From Ectopseudomonas mendocina (GTDB lineage Bacteria; Pseudomonadota; Gammaproteobacteria; Pseudomonadales; Pseudomonadaceae), in assembly GCF_016008875.1 (NCBI RefSeq), contig NZ_JADTQG010000016.1, forward strand, positions 1 to 64,000: 64,000 nucleotides of DNA, read 5' to 3'. The notes beneath the pieces are model-generated. The model worked only from the letters and a program-made list of their open reading frames with translations. It made no database searches and was not told the DNA's origin. Position 1 is the first letter of the stretch, and each line of letters starts with the position of its first letter. Positions 51,073 to 58,510 of this stretch are shown one piece after another. A program made the translations under genes and the position numbers.

Positions 51073-51873
51073 TCAGCTCCTGTACGCGACCCAACCTTGC
51101 TGCGCGCCGTCCGCCGGCACCGCCTCGATACGATCACCATTGAGCTGGCCGACATACAGCCTGTCGTCGAGGGTGAAGTGCAGTTCGTTGCCCTTCAACT
51201 GGCCGCTGAGTCCAGTGGGATGGCCTTCGACCGTGCCTGTGACTTTCTGAAAGCGCTGATCGAGTTCGACCTGATAGCGTTTGCCATCGAGTTCGAGGGT
51301 CCACTGGCCCGCCACCTTGGCTGGCACGATCCACAGAAATACCGAGCTGCCGTTGATCACATCGCTCTGATCGGGCTCCCAGTCACCGAGACTGAAGGCG
51401 TGCGACACCACCCGAGTGCCGGGTTTTAGCGTGTCGAGAATCACCGGGCGCAGACGCATGTTGACCGTCGAAAGCAAATACATGGTCAGCACGTCGGCCT
51501 CGGAAATATCCTTCTGGAACAAGTCGCCCTGCTCGAAGGTGACCTTGTCGGTCACGCCCTCGCGCTTGGCGTTCTCCTTGGCTTCTCTGACACGCTCGGG
51601 GTCCAGATCGATGCCGAGTGCAGCCTTGGCGCCATGATCCTGCACCGCGGAGATGGCGATGCGGCCGTCGCCCGAGCCCAGGTCGATGAGGTAATCGTCC
51701 GGGCCGACTTCCGCCAGCTTGAGCATGTGCGCGACGACCGGCTCCGGCGTCGGTACGTAGGGCACGTCGAGCCGCGCTGGTTGTTGGGCCTGCGCGGGGC
51801 CGATCAGCAGACCGGCCAGCAATCCGACGGGCAGGGTGAGGGAGGCGAAGCTGCGAACGGATAGAGCGCTCAT
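51073..51873 (-). CDS. Methyltransferase-fold protein with signal peptide
   Basis: The 266-residue protein begins with a convincing signal sequence (about 1-30, LLAGLLIGPAQAQ before the mature end). A class I SAM-binding domain follows, with DYLIDLGSGDGRIAISA near residue 60, GIDLDPERV near 87 and FEQGDLFQKD. A C-terminal beta-rich section (about 190-266) follows. Proteins of this type occur in several proteobacteria. A methyltransferase outside the cytoplasm would have no SAM supply, so either the signal is a membrane anchor or the fold has another use. Next to an amino-acid permease gene. Confidence 0.8.
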   Translation of the reverse strand: MSALSVRSFASLTLPVGLLAGLLIGPAQAQQPARLDVPYVPTPEPVVAHMLKLAEVGPDDYLIDLGSGDGRIAISAVQDHGAKAALGIDLDPERVREAKENAKREGVTDKVTFEQGDLFQKDISEADVLTMYLLSTVNMRLRPVILDTLKPGTRVVSHAFSLGDWEPDQSDVINGSSVFLWIVPAKVAGQWTLELDGKRYQVELDQRFQKVTGTVEGHPTGLSGQLKGNELHFTLDDRLYVGQLNGDRIEAVPADGAQQGWVAYRS

Positions 51874-52088
51874 CGGGAAAAGCTCCTCACGGGGGTGGCG
51901 ATTTTTTTCCGACTGGCGAGCGGGGCCTAGGTTCGTATCGAGACGCGGCAGGATCGGGCAAGAACGCCCTTCAGCCCAGTAGAGGCAACGCCTGCGGCTG
52001 TGTAACCGGATGTGATGCGGCGCCCGGCATTGCCAGCATCCAGCTGCGCAGGCACTGTAGGCGGGTTTTTCGCTTTGGTCGTTTTCGC

Positions 52089-53303
52089 ATGCGCATCCTG
52101 CACACCTCCGACTGGCATCTGGGCCAGCATTTCATGGGCAAGACCCGTCAGGCCGAGCACCAGGCCTTTTGTGCCTGGTTGCTGGAGCAGGTACACGCGC
52201 ATGAAGTGGACGTGCTGCTGATCGCCGGCGATGTGTTCGACACTGGCGCGCCGCCCAGCTACGCCCGCGAGCAGTACTACCGGCTGGTCGTCGACCTGCG
52301 CGATGCCGGCTGCGCGCTGGTGGTGCTCGGCGGCAACCACGACTCGCCGGCCATGCTCGGCGAAAGTCGCAGCCTGCTGGCGCAACTGGGCACCCACGTG
52401 GTGCCGGGCGTGGGTGTCGATCCGGCCGAACAGGTGCTGGTGCTGCCTGATCGTACGGGCCAGCCGGGCGCGATCCTCTGCGCCATCCCGTTCATTCGTC
52501 CGCGTGATGTCATGGCCAGTAAGGCCGGGCAGAGCGCGCAGGACAAGCAGCAGTCGTTGCAGCAGGCCATCGCCGAGCATTACCAGGCCCTGTACGAACT
52601 GGCGCTGAGCAGGCGCGAAGCGTTTGGTCCGGCGCTGCCGATCATCGCCACCGGCCATCTCACCACCGTGGGCGCCAGCGCCAGCGAATCGGTGCGCGAA
52701 ATCTACGTCGGCAGCCTGGAGGCATTCCCCACCAGCGCTTTCCCTCCGGCCGACTACATCGCCCTCGGTCATATCCACCGCCCGCAAAAGGTCGGCGGCC
52801 TGGAGCACATCCGCTACAGCGGCTCGCCGATTGCCCTGTCTTTCGACGAGGCGCGCCAGCAGAAGGAAGTGCTGCTGCTGGACTTCGGCGAGGGGGAGCT
52901 GCAATCGATCACGCCATTGCCCGTACCGGTGTTCCAGCCCATGGCCAGCCTGCGCGGCTCGCTCAATGAGCTGGCTGGCGCCATCACCGACCAGGCCGCA
53001 CAAGGCACGGTCGAACGCCCGGTCTGGCTGGAGGTGCAGGTCAGCAGCGACGATTACCTGAGCGATCTGCAAAGCCGCATCAACGCCCTCTGCGAAGGGC
53101 TGCCAGTGGACGTACTGCGCATCCGCCGTGAGCGTGGCAATGCGGCAGCCAGCTTGGCCAGTGACTCGCGGGAGACGTTGGACGAGCTGAGCGTGGAGGA
53201 CGTTTTCGCCCGTCGGCTGCAGCAGGAGGCGTTCGAAGAAGAGGATGCCCAACGCTTGCAGGGGCTGTATCGGCAGGTGTTGGAAGCGCTGCCCAAGGTC
53301 TAG
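52089..53303 (+). CDS. sbcD: SbcD, nuclease subunit of SbcCD
   Basis: The 404-residue metallophosphoesterase has all motifs: DWHLGQ (residues 8-13), AGDVFD near 40, GGNHDSP near 80, and later the histidines in TGHLTT and GHIHRPQ. SbcD is the Mn-dependent endo/exonuclease (Mre11 type) that with SbcC cuts hairpins and DNA ends. Its partner gene sbcC normally follows at once; here an integron of about 6.5 kb separates them. Complete and apparently functional. Confidence 0.95.
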   Translation: MRILHTSDWHLGQHFMGKTRQAEHQAFCAWLLEQVHAHEVDVLLIAGDVFDTGAPPSYAREQYYRLVVDLRDAGCALVVLGGNHDSPAMLGESRSLLAQLGTHVVPGVGVDPAEQVLVLPDRTGQPGAILCAIPFIRPRDVMASKAGQSAQDKQQSLQQAIAEHYQALYELALSRREAFGPALPIIATGHLTTVGASASESVREIYVGSLEAFPTSAFPPADYIALGHIHRPQKVGGLEHIRYSGSPIALSFDEARQQKEVLLLDFGEGELQSITPLPVPVFQPMASLRGSLNELAGAITDQAAQGTVERPVWLEVQVSSDDYLSDLQSRINALCEGLPVDVLRIRRERGNAAASLASDSRETLDELSVEDVFARRLQQEAFEEEDAQRLQGLYRQVLEALPKV

Positions 53304-53360
53304 CAGCACCGACCTGCGTCGCCCGGATGCCATCTGGATGTGGCATCACGATTACCTTGG

Positions 53361-54327
53361 TCAGCCCAGCGGGCTGACTACACCGGCAAAGCCCTGGCCC
53401 AGCACATGCGTATAGATCTGCGTAGTGCGAACATCCGCATGCCCCAGCAACGTTTGCACTGTACGAATATCACTGCCTCGTCGCAGCAACTCAGTAGCGA
53501 AGCTATGGCGAAAGGTATGGCAGCTGGCTGGCTTGCGTAGGTTGGATTGCCTGACGGCATGTCTGACCGCTTTCTTAATGGAGCTGACATGAAGGTGATG
53601 ACGAACGAACTGTCCGTCTTCATCCGCGCAAAGCCCCGTCGACGGGAACAGCCACTGCCACTCGAATGAACGCCTGGCATTGGGATATTTGCGCCTTAAC
53701 GCAAAAGGCAGGCTGACGGGTGCCTGATAAAAGCTGTCCTGCTGTTTCCAGGCGCGAAACATGCGCTCTCTGCGTTCCAGTAGCGGTGTGATCAAGGTGG
53801 CTGGCAGAAGCGTTGTGCGATCTTTGGCGCCCTTGCCGTCATGGATGGTGATGATTTGTTTGTCGAAATCCACATCCTTGATGCGTAAACGTGCGGCCTC
53901 GACCACACGCAAGCCGGCGCCGTACATCAGTGATGCCAGCATTTGATGAGGCTGGCCCAGCCGGGCAATGAGCGCGGTGGCTTCCTGGTGTGTCAGTACG
54001 CATGGGATACGAGCTTCGCGTTTAGCCCGTACCACCTCGCCCACCTCACCAAGAGGTTGTTGCAGCACTTTGGCGTAAAGAAAAACCAGTGCATTGAGCG
54101 CCAGATTCTGAGTGGCCGCAGCCACCTTTCGCTCTACGGCCAGCCAGGTCAGGAAAGCGTTGACCTCCCTAGCGCCCAGCTCGAGCGGATGGCGCAGTTG
54201 ATGGAAGCGGATGAAATAGCGAATCCAGTACCAGTAGGATTTTTTCTGTTCGGATGCTGTAGTGATGCAAGCGCATTACCGCTCGCACCTGTTCCCGCAG
54301 ACGAGGCTTGCTGGTAGGGTTTTCCAT
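53361..54327 (-). pseudogene. intI: Integron integrase IntI, frameshifted
   Basis: Corrected for one base, this is a 321-residue integron-type tyrosine recombinase. The N-terminal HHYSIRTEK and IRFHQLRHPLELG match IntI proteins. The catalytic set is present: R in GAGLRVVEA, K in GKGAKDR, H..R in HTFRHSF, H in LLGHADV and the nucleophile Y in QIYTHVL. The IntI-specific extra segment (about residues 200-225, KYPNARRSFEWQW) is also there. The frame breaks at 54240-54245: six A residues on the coding strand where five would keep RTEK-SYWYWIRYFIRF in frame. As written, translation from the ATG ends after about 50 residues. A remnant from GTG 54125 would lack the N-terminal domain. An error in a homopolymer cannot be excluded. 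Confidence 0.9.
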
Positions 54328-54341
54328 TGCCTGCTCCGTGG

Positions 54342-54375
54342 CTGTGTTTTTGTACAGTAGTAATGGTAGAGTCAA
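54342..54375 (-). promoter_or_regulatory. LexA box and promoter of intI
   Basis: CTGTGTTTTTGTACAG (54342-54357) is a perfect CTGT-N8-ACAG LexA site, ending 15 bases upstream of the intI ATG. On the minus strand a TTGACT -35 hexamer lies at 54370-54375, with a TACAAA-like -10 inside the LexA box. SOS control of integron integrases through LexA is known in Vibrio and class 1 integrons. Confidence 0.82.
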
Positions 54376-54459
54376 ATGCGGAAGTCAAGCGAATACGTTG
54401 ACCTCTATGGAATGGTCGGTAACGCTATGATATGAAAGAACTTTTCTCGTAACGGCGGT

Positions 54460-54532
54460 GGAAGTGGCGCGGACTTATACGGAACGCTCTACTAACGGAT
54501 TAGTACCGCCTTCCATCTAATCACTGTTAGGC
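54460..54532 (+). other. attI-like recombination site
   Basis: The region between intI and the first cassette ends with the core GTTAGGC (54526-54532); the cassette junction is between G and TTAGGC. Upstream, ACTAACGGATTAG (54491-54503) offers a second, inverted simple-site half as in attI sites. The left limit is approximate. Confidence 0.7.
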
Positions 54533-54539
54533 AAAGGAA

Positions 54540-54788
54540 ATGTCATTCAACTCGCATAGACGCAAGCTTTTAGATGAAAGTGAACCGCTTGAGCATAGGG
54601 CGTCACATGCACGCTCATGCGCCCTGCACGTGGCTAACAAGCTTGGTCTAGAGCGGGAAGTTGTAATCGACTTAGTGGCTAGCCAAACAGGTGTTAGTCT
54701 GCATAACCCTGAATCAGCAGCCCATTTGATACTCGCATTGGAAGCACTGGAAAGAATTCGAGTACAAGCAGTGCAATCCGACGCCTAA
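54540..54788 (+). CDS. Cassette 1: hypothetical protein
   Basis: The 82-residue soluble, mainly helical protein (MSFNSHRRKLLDESEPLEH) is the first gene of the array, nearest to the integrase, so it should be best expressed if a promoter lies in attI or intI. It spans the cassette 54527 to the attC at 54783, and its stop lies within the attC 5' end, as usual. An AAAGGA sequence lies unusually close to the ATG. No family recognised. Confidence 0.75.
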   Translation: MSFNSHRRKLLDESEPLEHRASHARSCALHVANKLGLEREVVIDLVASQTGVSLHNPESAAHLILALEALERIRVQAVQSDA

Positions 54789-54858
54789 CAAATGGTTCAA
54801 ATCGTTCGCTTCGCTCACTGGGACGGGCTAAAGCCCGCCCCTTAACCAAACGTTATAC
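54783..54858 (+). other. attC site 1
   Basis: 76 bases from GCCTAAC to GTTATAC. The inner boxes TGGTT and AACCA are inverted, and the centre holds the hairpin GGGCTAAAGCCC. Same type as attC sites 2, 3, 4, 6, 7 and 8. Confidence 0.92.
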
Positions 54859-54871
54859 GACTTAGGAAAAT

Positions 54872-55102
54872 ATGAACCGCAATACCACTCAAGTAGAGCT
54901 TGAAGAAATTGCTTCAAAATTGATGGCGCTGAGTAAAGAGCTAGAAAGTCTTGCGCCTGAGCTTTCATTAGAAATGGACAAGAAAGCTTTGGCGGACATT
55001 ATCAGTAATTTACGCTGGGCGGCTGAAAACTCTACTGTCATTGGCTTGCATCAGATTGGTGAGGCGCTGGAAGATAACATGGGAACGGGAATCTTCAATT
55101 GA
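54872..55102 (+). CDS. Cassette 2: hypothetical protein
   Basis: The 76-residue, acidic, helical protein begins MNRNTTQVELEEIASKLMAL and has heptad-like leucines over residues 9-40, suggesting a short coiled coil or helical hairpin. AGGAAAAT gives a good ribosome site. No signal or membrane helix. No family recognised; its size would suit an antitoxin or a small regulator, but nothing proves it. Confidence 0.75.
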   Translation: MNRNTTQVELEEIASKLMALSKELESLAPELSLEMDKKALADIISNLRWAAENSTVIGLHQIGEALEDNMGTGIFN

Positions 55103-55106
55103 TATT

Positions 55107-55182
55107 GTATAACAATTGGTTCAAACCGTTCGCTTCGCTCACTGGGACGGGCTAAAGCCCGCCCCTTAACCAAACGTTATAC
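55107..55182 (+). other. attC site 2
   Basis: 76 bases from GTATAAC to GTTATAC, with the same inner boxes and GGGCTAAAGCCC hairpin as attC 1. Confidence 0.92.
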
Positions 55183-55202
55183 ACACATGGCAAAATTTCT
55201 GA

Positions 55203-55547
55203 ATGAATAAATTTTCATCTTTTCTAGCTGCCTGTATCTCTCTAACGTGGCTATACAGAGGCATAGCAACCGATTGGGAGTTCCTGATACCGGCAGCCAT
55301 CTTCGCCGCGTGTTCCATTTACTTATGCAAAGGTAATAAAATAGCAAATTGGTGCACTTTTGCCTTTGCCTCCTTAAATATTGTGACCAACAACATACTT
55401 ACTGGCTTTATTGATGAACGGCATAATCCAGCATTTCCAAATCCGTTAGAGATACCAATTGACGTAACAGTATCTACTGCGCTTTGCTGGATAATGTTGA
55501 TATTCTTGTGTGTTTCTTTTTGGCTCCAAAAATCCAAAAACGTATAA
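55203..55547 (+). CDS. Cassette 3: small membrane protein
   Basis: The 114-residue protein has four likely membrane segments (about residues 4-20, 26-42, 47-66 and 87-108). It begins MNKFSSFLAACISLTWLYRG and ends with a short lysine-rich tail (LQKSKNV). Membrane proteins are common in integron arrays and mostly unstudied. Base composition is clearly AT-richer than the flanking genome. Its stop lies within the attC start. Confidence 0.75.
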   Translation: MNKFSSFLAACISLTWLYRGIATDWEFLIPAAIFAACSIYLCKGNKIANWCTFAFASLNIVTNNILTGFIDERHNPAFPNPLEIPIDVTVSTALCWIMLIFLCVSFWLQKSKNV

Positions 55548-55617
55548 CAATTGGTTCAAATCGCTCACTTCGTTCGCTGGGACGGGCTAAAGCCCGCCCC
55601 TTAACCAAACGTTAGGC
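55542..55617 (+). other. attC site 3
   Basis: 76 bases from GTATAAC to GTTAGGC. The common type, with small swaps in the GCTCACTTCGTTCGC segment compared with site 1. Confidence 0.92.
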
Positions 55618-55626
55618 GTAAGAGCT

Positions 55627-56058
55627 ATGGGCCACTCTTTTATAGATTTCCGTGGGAAATATATCCGTTCAAAAGACTACAAAATTGAAACGTGGCTGAG
55701 GCTAATGGCTCAAGAGATTGACTCCCTCGCGGCCTCTCCGGTCTGGCTTCGTGATGCCCGTGACTTTTGGATCGACCATGCCAGAAGTTATGCAAATGGG
55801 TGCATGGACCCAGAGTTGGATCGACTCATAAAAAACAATGAACAACTGAATGCTCTCTTAACGCTATGTAAATCAGTTCAGTCAAAGCTTCAAAGTTTTG
55901 GGCAGGCTATTCCCAAAGAGTTCTTAAATGAGCTATGCGAGCTTAAGCCCCCAAGCCACATTCTCGAAGACAACGATCCTGAACTTTACCTAGAGTATGT
56001 CAGAGCACTGATTCAACTTCTCGAAGGCTGGCAAACAAATGACACCGAGCATGGCTAA
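55627..56058 (+). CDS. Cassette 4: hypothetical protein
   Basis: The 143-residue soluble helical protein begins MGHSFIDFRGKYIRSKDYKIE and contains FWIDHARSYANGCMDPELDRLI near residue 47. An AAGAG ribosome site lies close to the ATG. The organisation suggests an all-helical fold such as those seen among contact-toxin immunity proteins, but no family was recognised and that remark is inference. Confidence 0.75.
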   Translation: MGHSFIDFRGKYIRSKDYKIETWLRLMAQEIDSLAASPVWLRDARDFWIDHARSYANGCMDPELDRLIKNNEQLNALLTLCKSVQSKLQSFGQAIPKEFLNELCELKPPSHILEDNDPELYLEYVRALIQLLEGWQTNDTEHG

Positions 56059-56129
56059 CAAGTGATTCAAGCCGCTCGCTTCGCTCACTCGGGACCGCCT
56101 AAAGCCGGCCCCTTAACCAAACGTTAGGT
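56053..56129 (+). other. attC site 4
   Basis: 77 bases from GGCTAAC to GTTAGGT. Related to the common type but more diverged: the centre reads GGGACCGCCTAAAGCCGGCCCC, so the hairpin differs. Confidence 0.88.
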
Positions 56130-56152
56130 GAAATCGGAGTTCGAAATCGAGC

Positions 56153-57250
56153 ATGAAAAAAATCATTAATTTCTTCAGAAAAAATAGCAAATACGATGAT
56201 GTGATTGATTCTCCTGAAGATAGAGTCAAAGCGTTCATTTCACACTGGTATGAGCAATGGTCTAAAGCTCAGAAAAAAATGGGCAATGATGTAGATTTTG
56301 ACTATTGGGGAGACCTTATATCAGATGTAGATGGGGCTCATTTTGCTGCTGGAAGTAGCTCAGGGTCTAGAAATTCATTTGGCTCAAAAGCTGATTATGA
56401 CCCCAATGTAGAAAAGATCACCGATTGCGATATTCAAGGCAATGTTGCCAGCGTATTTACAGAGATTTTCGAAGAGGCGCTTAAGTCATCGAAATATCAC
56501 GTCTATGATCTTGAGTTTGACGCAGAGAAAGGTTGGAAAATAACAGCAATATCTACTCTTTTTCATCCTCCAAAGAGCCCTGTTATTGATCCTGGTAAGC
56601 ATGCAGGCATCTTTTCTATGAGCATCTCTGATGCTCCTTTCATGGGCAGGGAAGATCATATAAACCTCAATGAAAATACACTTTTTCAAGCAGAGCGTAA
56701 CATCAATATTCCAAGTTTAGATGAAGGAGTGGCTAAGTTAGAGCGTATCGGAAAGCTTCGAATCAGCTCTGGGGTGCTCGGGATCTTAGATTTCGGCTAT
56801 GACATTTATGATTTTGAGCCTCTAGAAAGAAAAGTGAACCCAGGAGATTATCCCGTTGAAACCGTAACAATACATAATCGAGTAGCTGGTGTTAGCGTGA
56901 AGTTTAATGATAGCGAGCAATCAGTTAAATGGTATGCCGCTAATACGCCAGGTGGCAATGGTGTTTATGGTGTAGACGCCGGCAATTTAGCCATTTTCGA
57001 TGTCGGCAACCTCATGGGTTTAAGCCGTATCAAAAAAGAACGGATATTTAACGAATGGTGCCTTAACGGCAAGCCAGAATTAGTATCAATGGTAGATGAA
57101 GACGACTGCGTTATATCCACAAGTGGTTTCGGGGACGGTGCTTATCCTGCATTCTGGGGGGTTAATGCGCAAGATGAGGTGATCTCCCTATATGTCGATT
57201 TCATGATTCTTGTGCGAGAAACGGAAAATGGCCTGTTTGAGTCTGTTTAA
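56153..57250 (+). CDS. Cassette 5: NTF2-fold immunity-like domain fused to DUF4241
   Basis: This 365-residue protein is the largest in the array. Residues about 20-150 (VKAFISHWYEQWSKAQ... GWKITAISTLF) look like the NTF2-fold immunity domain of polymorphic toxin systems. Residues about 185-360 match DUF4241: KLRISSGVLGILDFG, the NPGDYPVETVTIHN block, YGVDAGNLAIFD and the closing GFGDGAYPAFWGVNAQDEVISLYVDFMIL. Both domains occur among genes thought to protect against toxins, so a two-domain immunity or defence protein is plausible. It has strongly AT-rich codon use and an attC of a different type from its neighbours, both pointing to a separate origin. Confidence 0.78.
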   Translation: MKKIINFFRKNSKYDDVIDSPEDRVKAFISHWYEQWSKAQKKMGNDVDFDYWGDLISDVDGAHFAAGSSSGSRNSFGSKADYDPNVEKITDCDIQGNVASVFTEIFEEALKSSKYHVYDLEFDAEKGWKITAISTLFHPPKSPVIDPGKHAGIFSMSISDAPFMGREDHINLNENTLFQAERNINIPSLDEGVAKLERIGKLRISSGVLGILDFGYDIYDFEPLERKVNPGDYPVETVTIHNRVAGVSVKFNDSEQSVKWYAANTPGGNGVYGVDAGNLAIFDVGNLMGLSRIKKERIFNEWCLNGKPELVSMVDEDDCVISTSGFGDGAYPAFWGVNAQDEVISLYVDFMILVRETENGLFESV

Positions 57251-57253
57251 ATC

Positions 57254-57325
57254 ACCTAACAAGCGCATGTTGTCGGACTGGTTTTCCGCTGCGCTCCAAA
57301 CCAGCCGCAAATGCGGGCGTTAGGC
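57254..57325 (+). other. attC site 5, different type
   Basis: 72 bases from ACCTAAC to GTTAGGC. The inner sequence (CGGACTGGTTTTCCGCTGCG and CCAAACCAGCCG) bears no resemblance to the other seven sites and lacks GGGCTAAAGCCC. CTGGTTT pairs with AAACCAG. Confidence 0.88.
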
Positions 57326-57331
57326 AAAGCT

Positions 57332-57988
57332 ATGAGCTACATTGACACAATAAAGCATGAGCTAGTCGGATACATTAACGGCTTGCCGATATACCACCCA
57401 CTGGAGACTGTTATAGACGGTGAATGGGGTGGTTATGATTTTTCATGCTCGCCTCAGAATTTGATTATTGGAGGCGGCGCCGGCGAGCATCCAGCCTTAG
57501 TAATCCATAACCTCGGCTCATTAGTGGCGCTATACATTCTCCTTTGTATTGAAAAGCACACAGAGCACTTCGCTGATAGCTTTATAGCTCCACCAGAAGA
57601 AACGATTGATCGTCTTACTGATGTAGCATTCGATACAAAGGAGAACTTAGAATTTTGCGGTTGGTCCATGACAAATATTCGAGATTTTGTAGAACTGGCA
57701 AAATCCCCGCTGCACTCCACTCCATTGCTTGAAAAACAGACGCCTGAGGAATGGATAAAAGAATCCATCGGGCAGTTTGTATATTTCTCGCTTCCGGATC
57801 TAAACTCATTTTCCGAAGAAATCAATAGCCTCCCAGGAATCAAAGACTGGTTTCCCGGTTATTGGATGTCCAACGTAACCTGTCCGCCGCCAAACCATAT
57901 CAAAAGCAAGAAAGAGTCTCTCCAGGGTACTGGATTCAAAGAACATGGTTTTTTCCGCTGGGACTATACCTATCCACCTAAGGTATAA
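57332..57988 (+). CDS. Cassette 6: hypothetical protein
   Basis: The protein has 218 residues from ATG 57332, just inside the cassette (the frame is open slightly upstream into attC 5). It begins MSYIDTIKHELVGYINGLPIYHPLE and has a glycine-rich LIIGGGAGEHPALVIHNLGS block near residue 48 and an aromatic C-terminus (FFRWDYTYPPKV). Cytosolic and mixed alpha/beta in appearance. No family recognised. Its layout resembles single-domain immunity-type proteins but that is only an impression. Confidence 0.75.
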   Translation: MSYIDTIKHELVGYINGLPIYHPLETVIDGEWGGYDFSCSPQNLIIGGGAGEHPALVIHNLGSLVALYILLCIEKHTEHFADSFIAPPEETIDRLTDVAFDTKENLEFCGWSMTNIRDFVELAKSPLHSTPLLEKQTPEEWIKESIGQFVYFSLPDLNSFSEEINSLPGIKDWFPGYWMSNVTCPPPNHIKSKKESLQGTGFKEHGFFRWDYTYPPKV

Positions 57989-57994
57989 CAGCTT

Positions 57995-58070
57995 GCCTAA
58001 CCAGTGGCTCAAATCGTTCGCTTCGCTCACTGGGACGGGCTAAAGCCCGCCCCTTAACCAAACGTTGGGT
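57995..58070 (+). other. attC site 6
   Basis: 76 bases from GCCTAAC to GTTGGGT, the common type with an altered 3' core (GTTGGGT). Confidence 0.92.
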
Positions 58071-58079
58071 TTTTATACC

Positions 58080-58424
58080 ATGTCCAAAACAATCAACAAC
58101 TCCACCCTTGTTTTTCTACTAGCAATCCTAACCGGGTGCAGCACCAACCAACCTGCTAGTGATTTCAATAACGCAAAACAGAACTCAGCCAATACAAGAA
58201 TATTACTTTCTAAACTTGAGGCTAACGGCTACTCCTGCGCAGAGTCAGACATGAGAGAAAATGAGGTGCAATACTTTGCTCAGAAAAATCTGGACGCGCA
58301 GAAGTACACATGTACAAAATCTAAAAACGGGCTCCTTTGCGTAGATTACTTATTTATAGACGTCTTTTCTGTCAACAATGAAGTTATAGGTGGTAACGGG
58401 CAGGTAGCGCCGCAGTGCCCATAA
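58080..58424 (+). CDS. Cassette 7: small lipoprotein
   Basis: The 114-residue protein has a signal peptide with lipobox LTGC (cysteine near residue 20, MSKTINNSTLVFLLAILTGC). A mature domain of about 95 residues follows, with cysteines near 60, 84, 92 and the C-terminal CP end, which could form disulphides in the periplasm. The ATG at 58080 is preferred to an upstream in-frame codon at 58065 inside attC 6. Function unknown; exported cassette products are often surface or envelope proteins. Confidence 0.75.
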   Translation: MSKTINNSTLVFLLAILTGCSTNQPASDFNNAKQNSANTRILLSKLEANGYSCAESDMRENEVQYFAQKNLDAQKYTCTKSKNGLLCVDYLFIDVFSVNNEVIGGNGQVAPQCP

Positions 58425-58429
58425 CCAAA

Positions 58430-58505
58430 ACCTAACAAATGGTTCAAATCGCTCGCTTCGCTCACTGGGACGGGCTAAAGCCCGCCCCTTAACCAAACGT
58501 TAGGC
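58430..58505 (+). other. attC site 7
   Basis: 76 bases from ACCTAAC to GTTAGGC, the common type with the GGGCTAAAGCCC hairpin. Confidence 0.92.
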
Positions 58506-58510
58506 GTTGT

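Noticed and set aside
54328..54375. Upstream extension of the integrase start to TTG 54375
   Set aside because: It would place the -35 hexamer and LexA box within the coding sequence, and the extra residues have no IntI homology.
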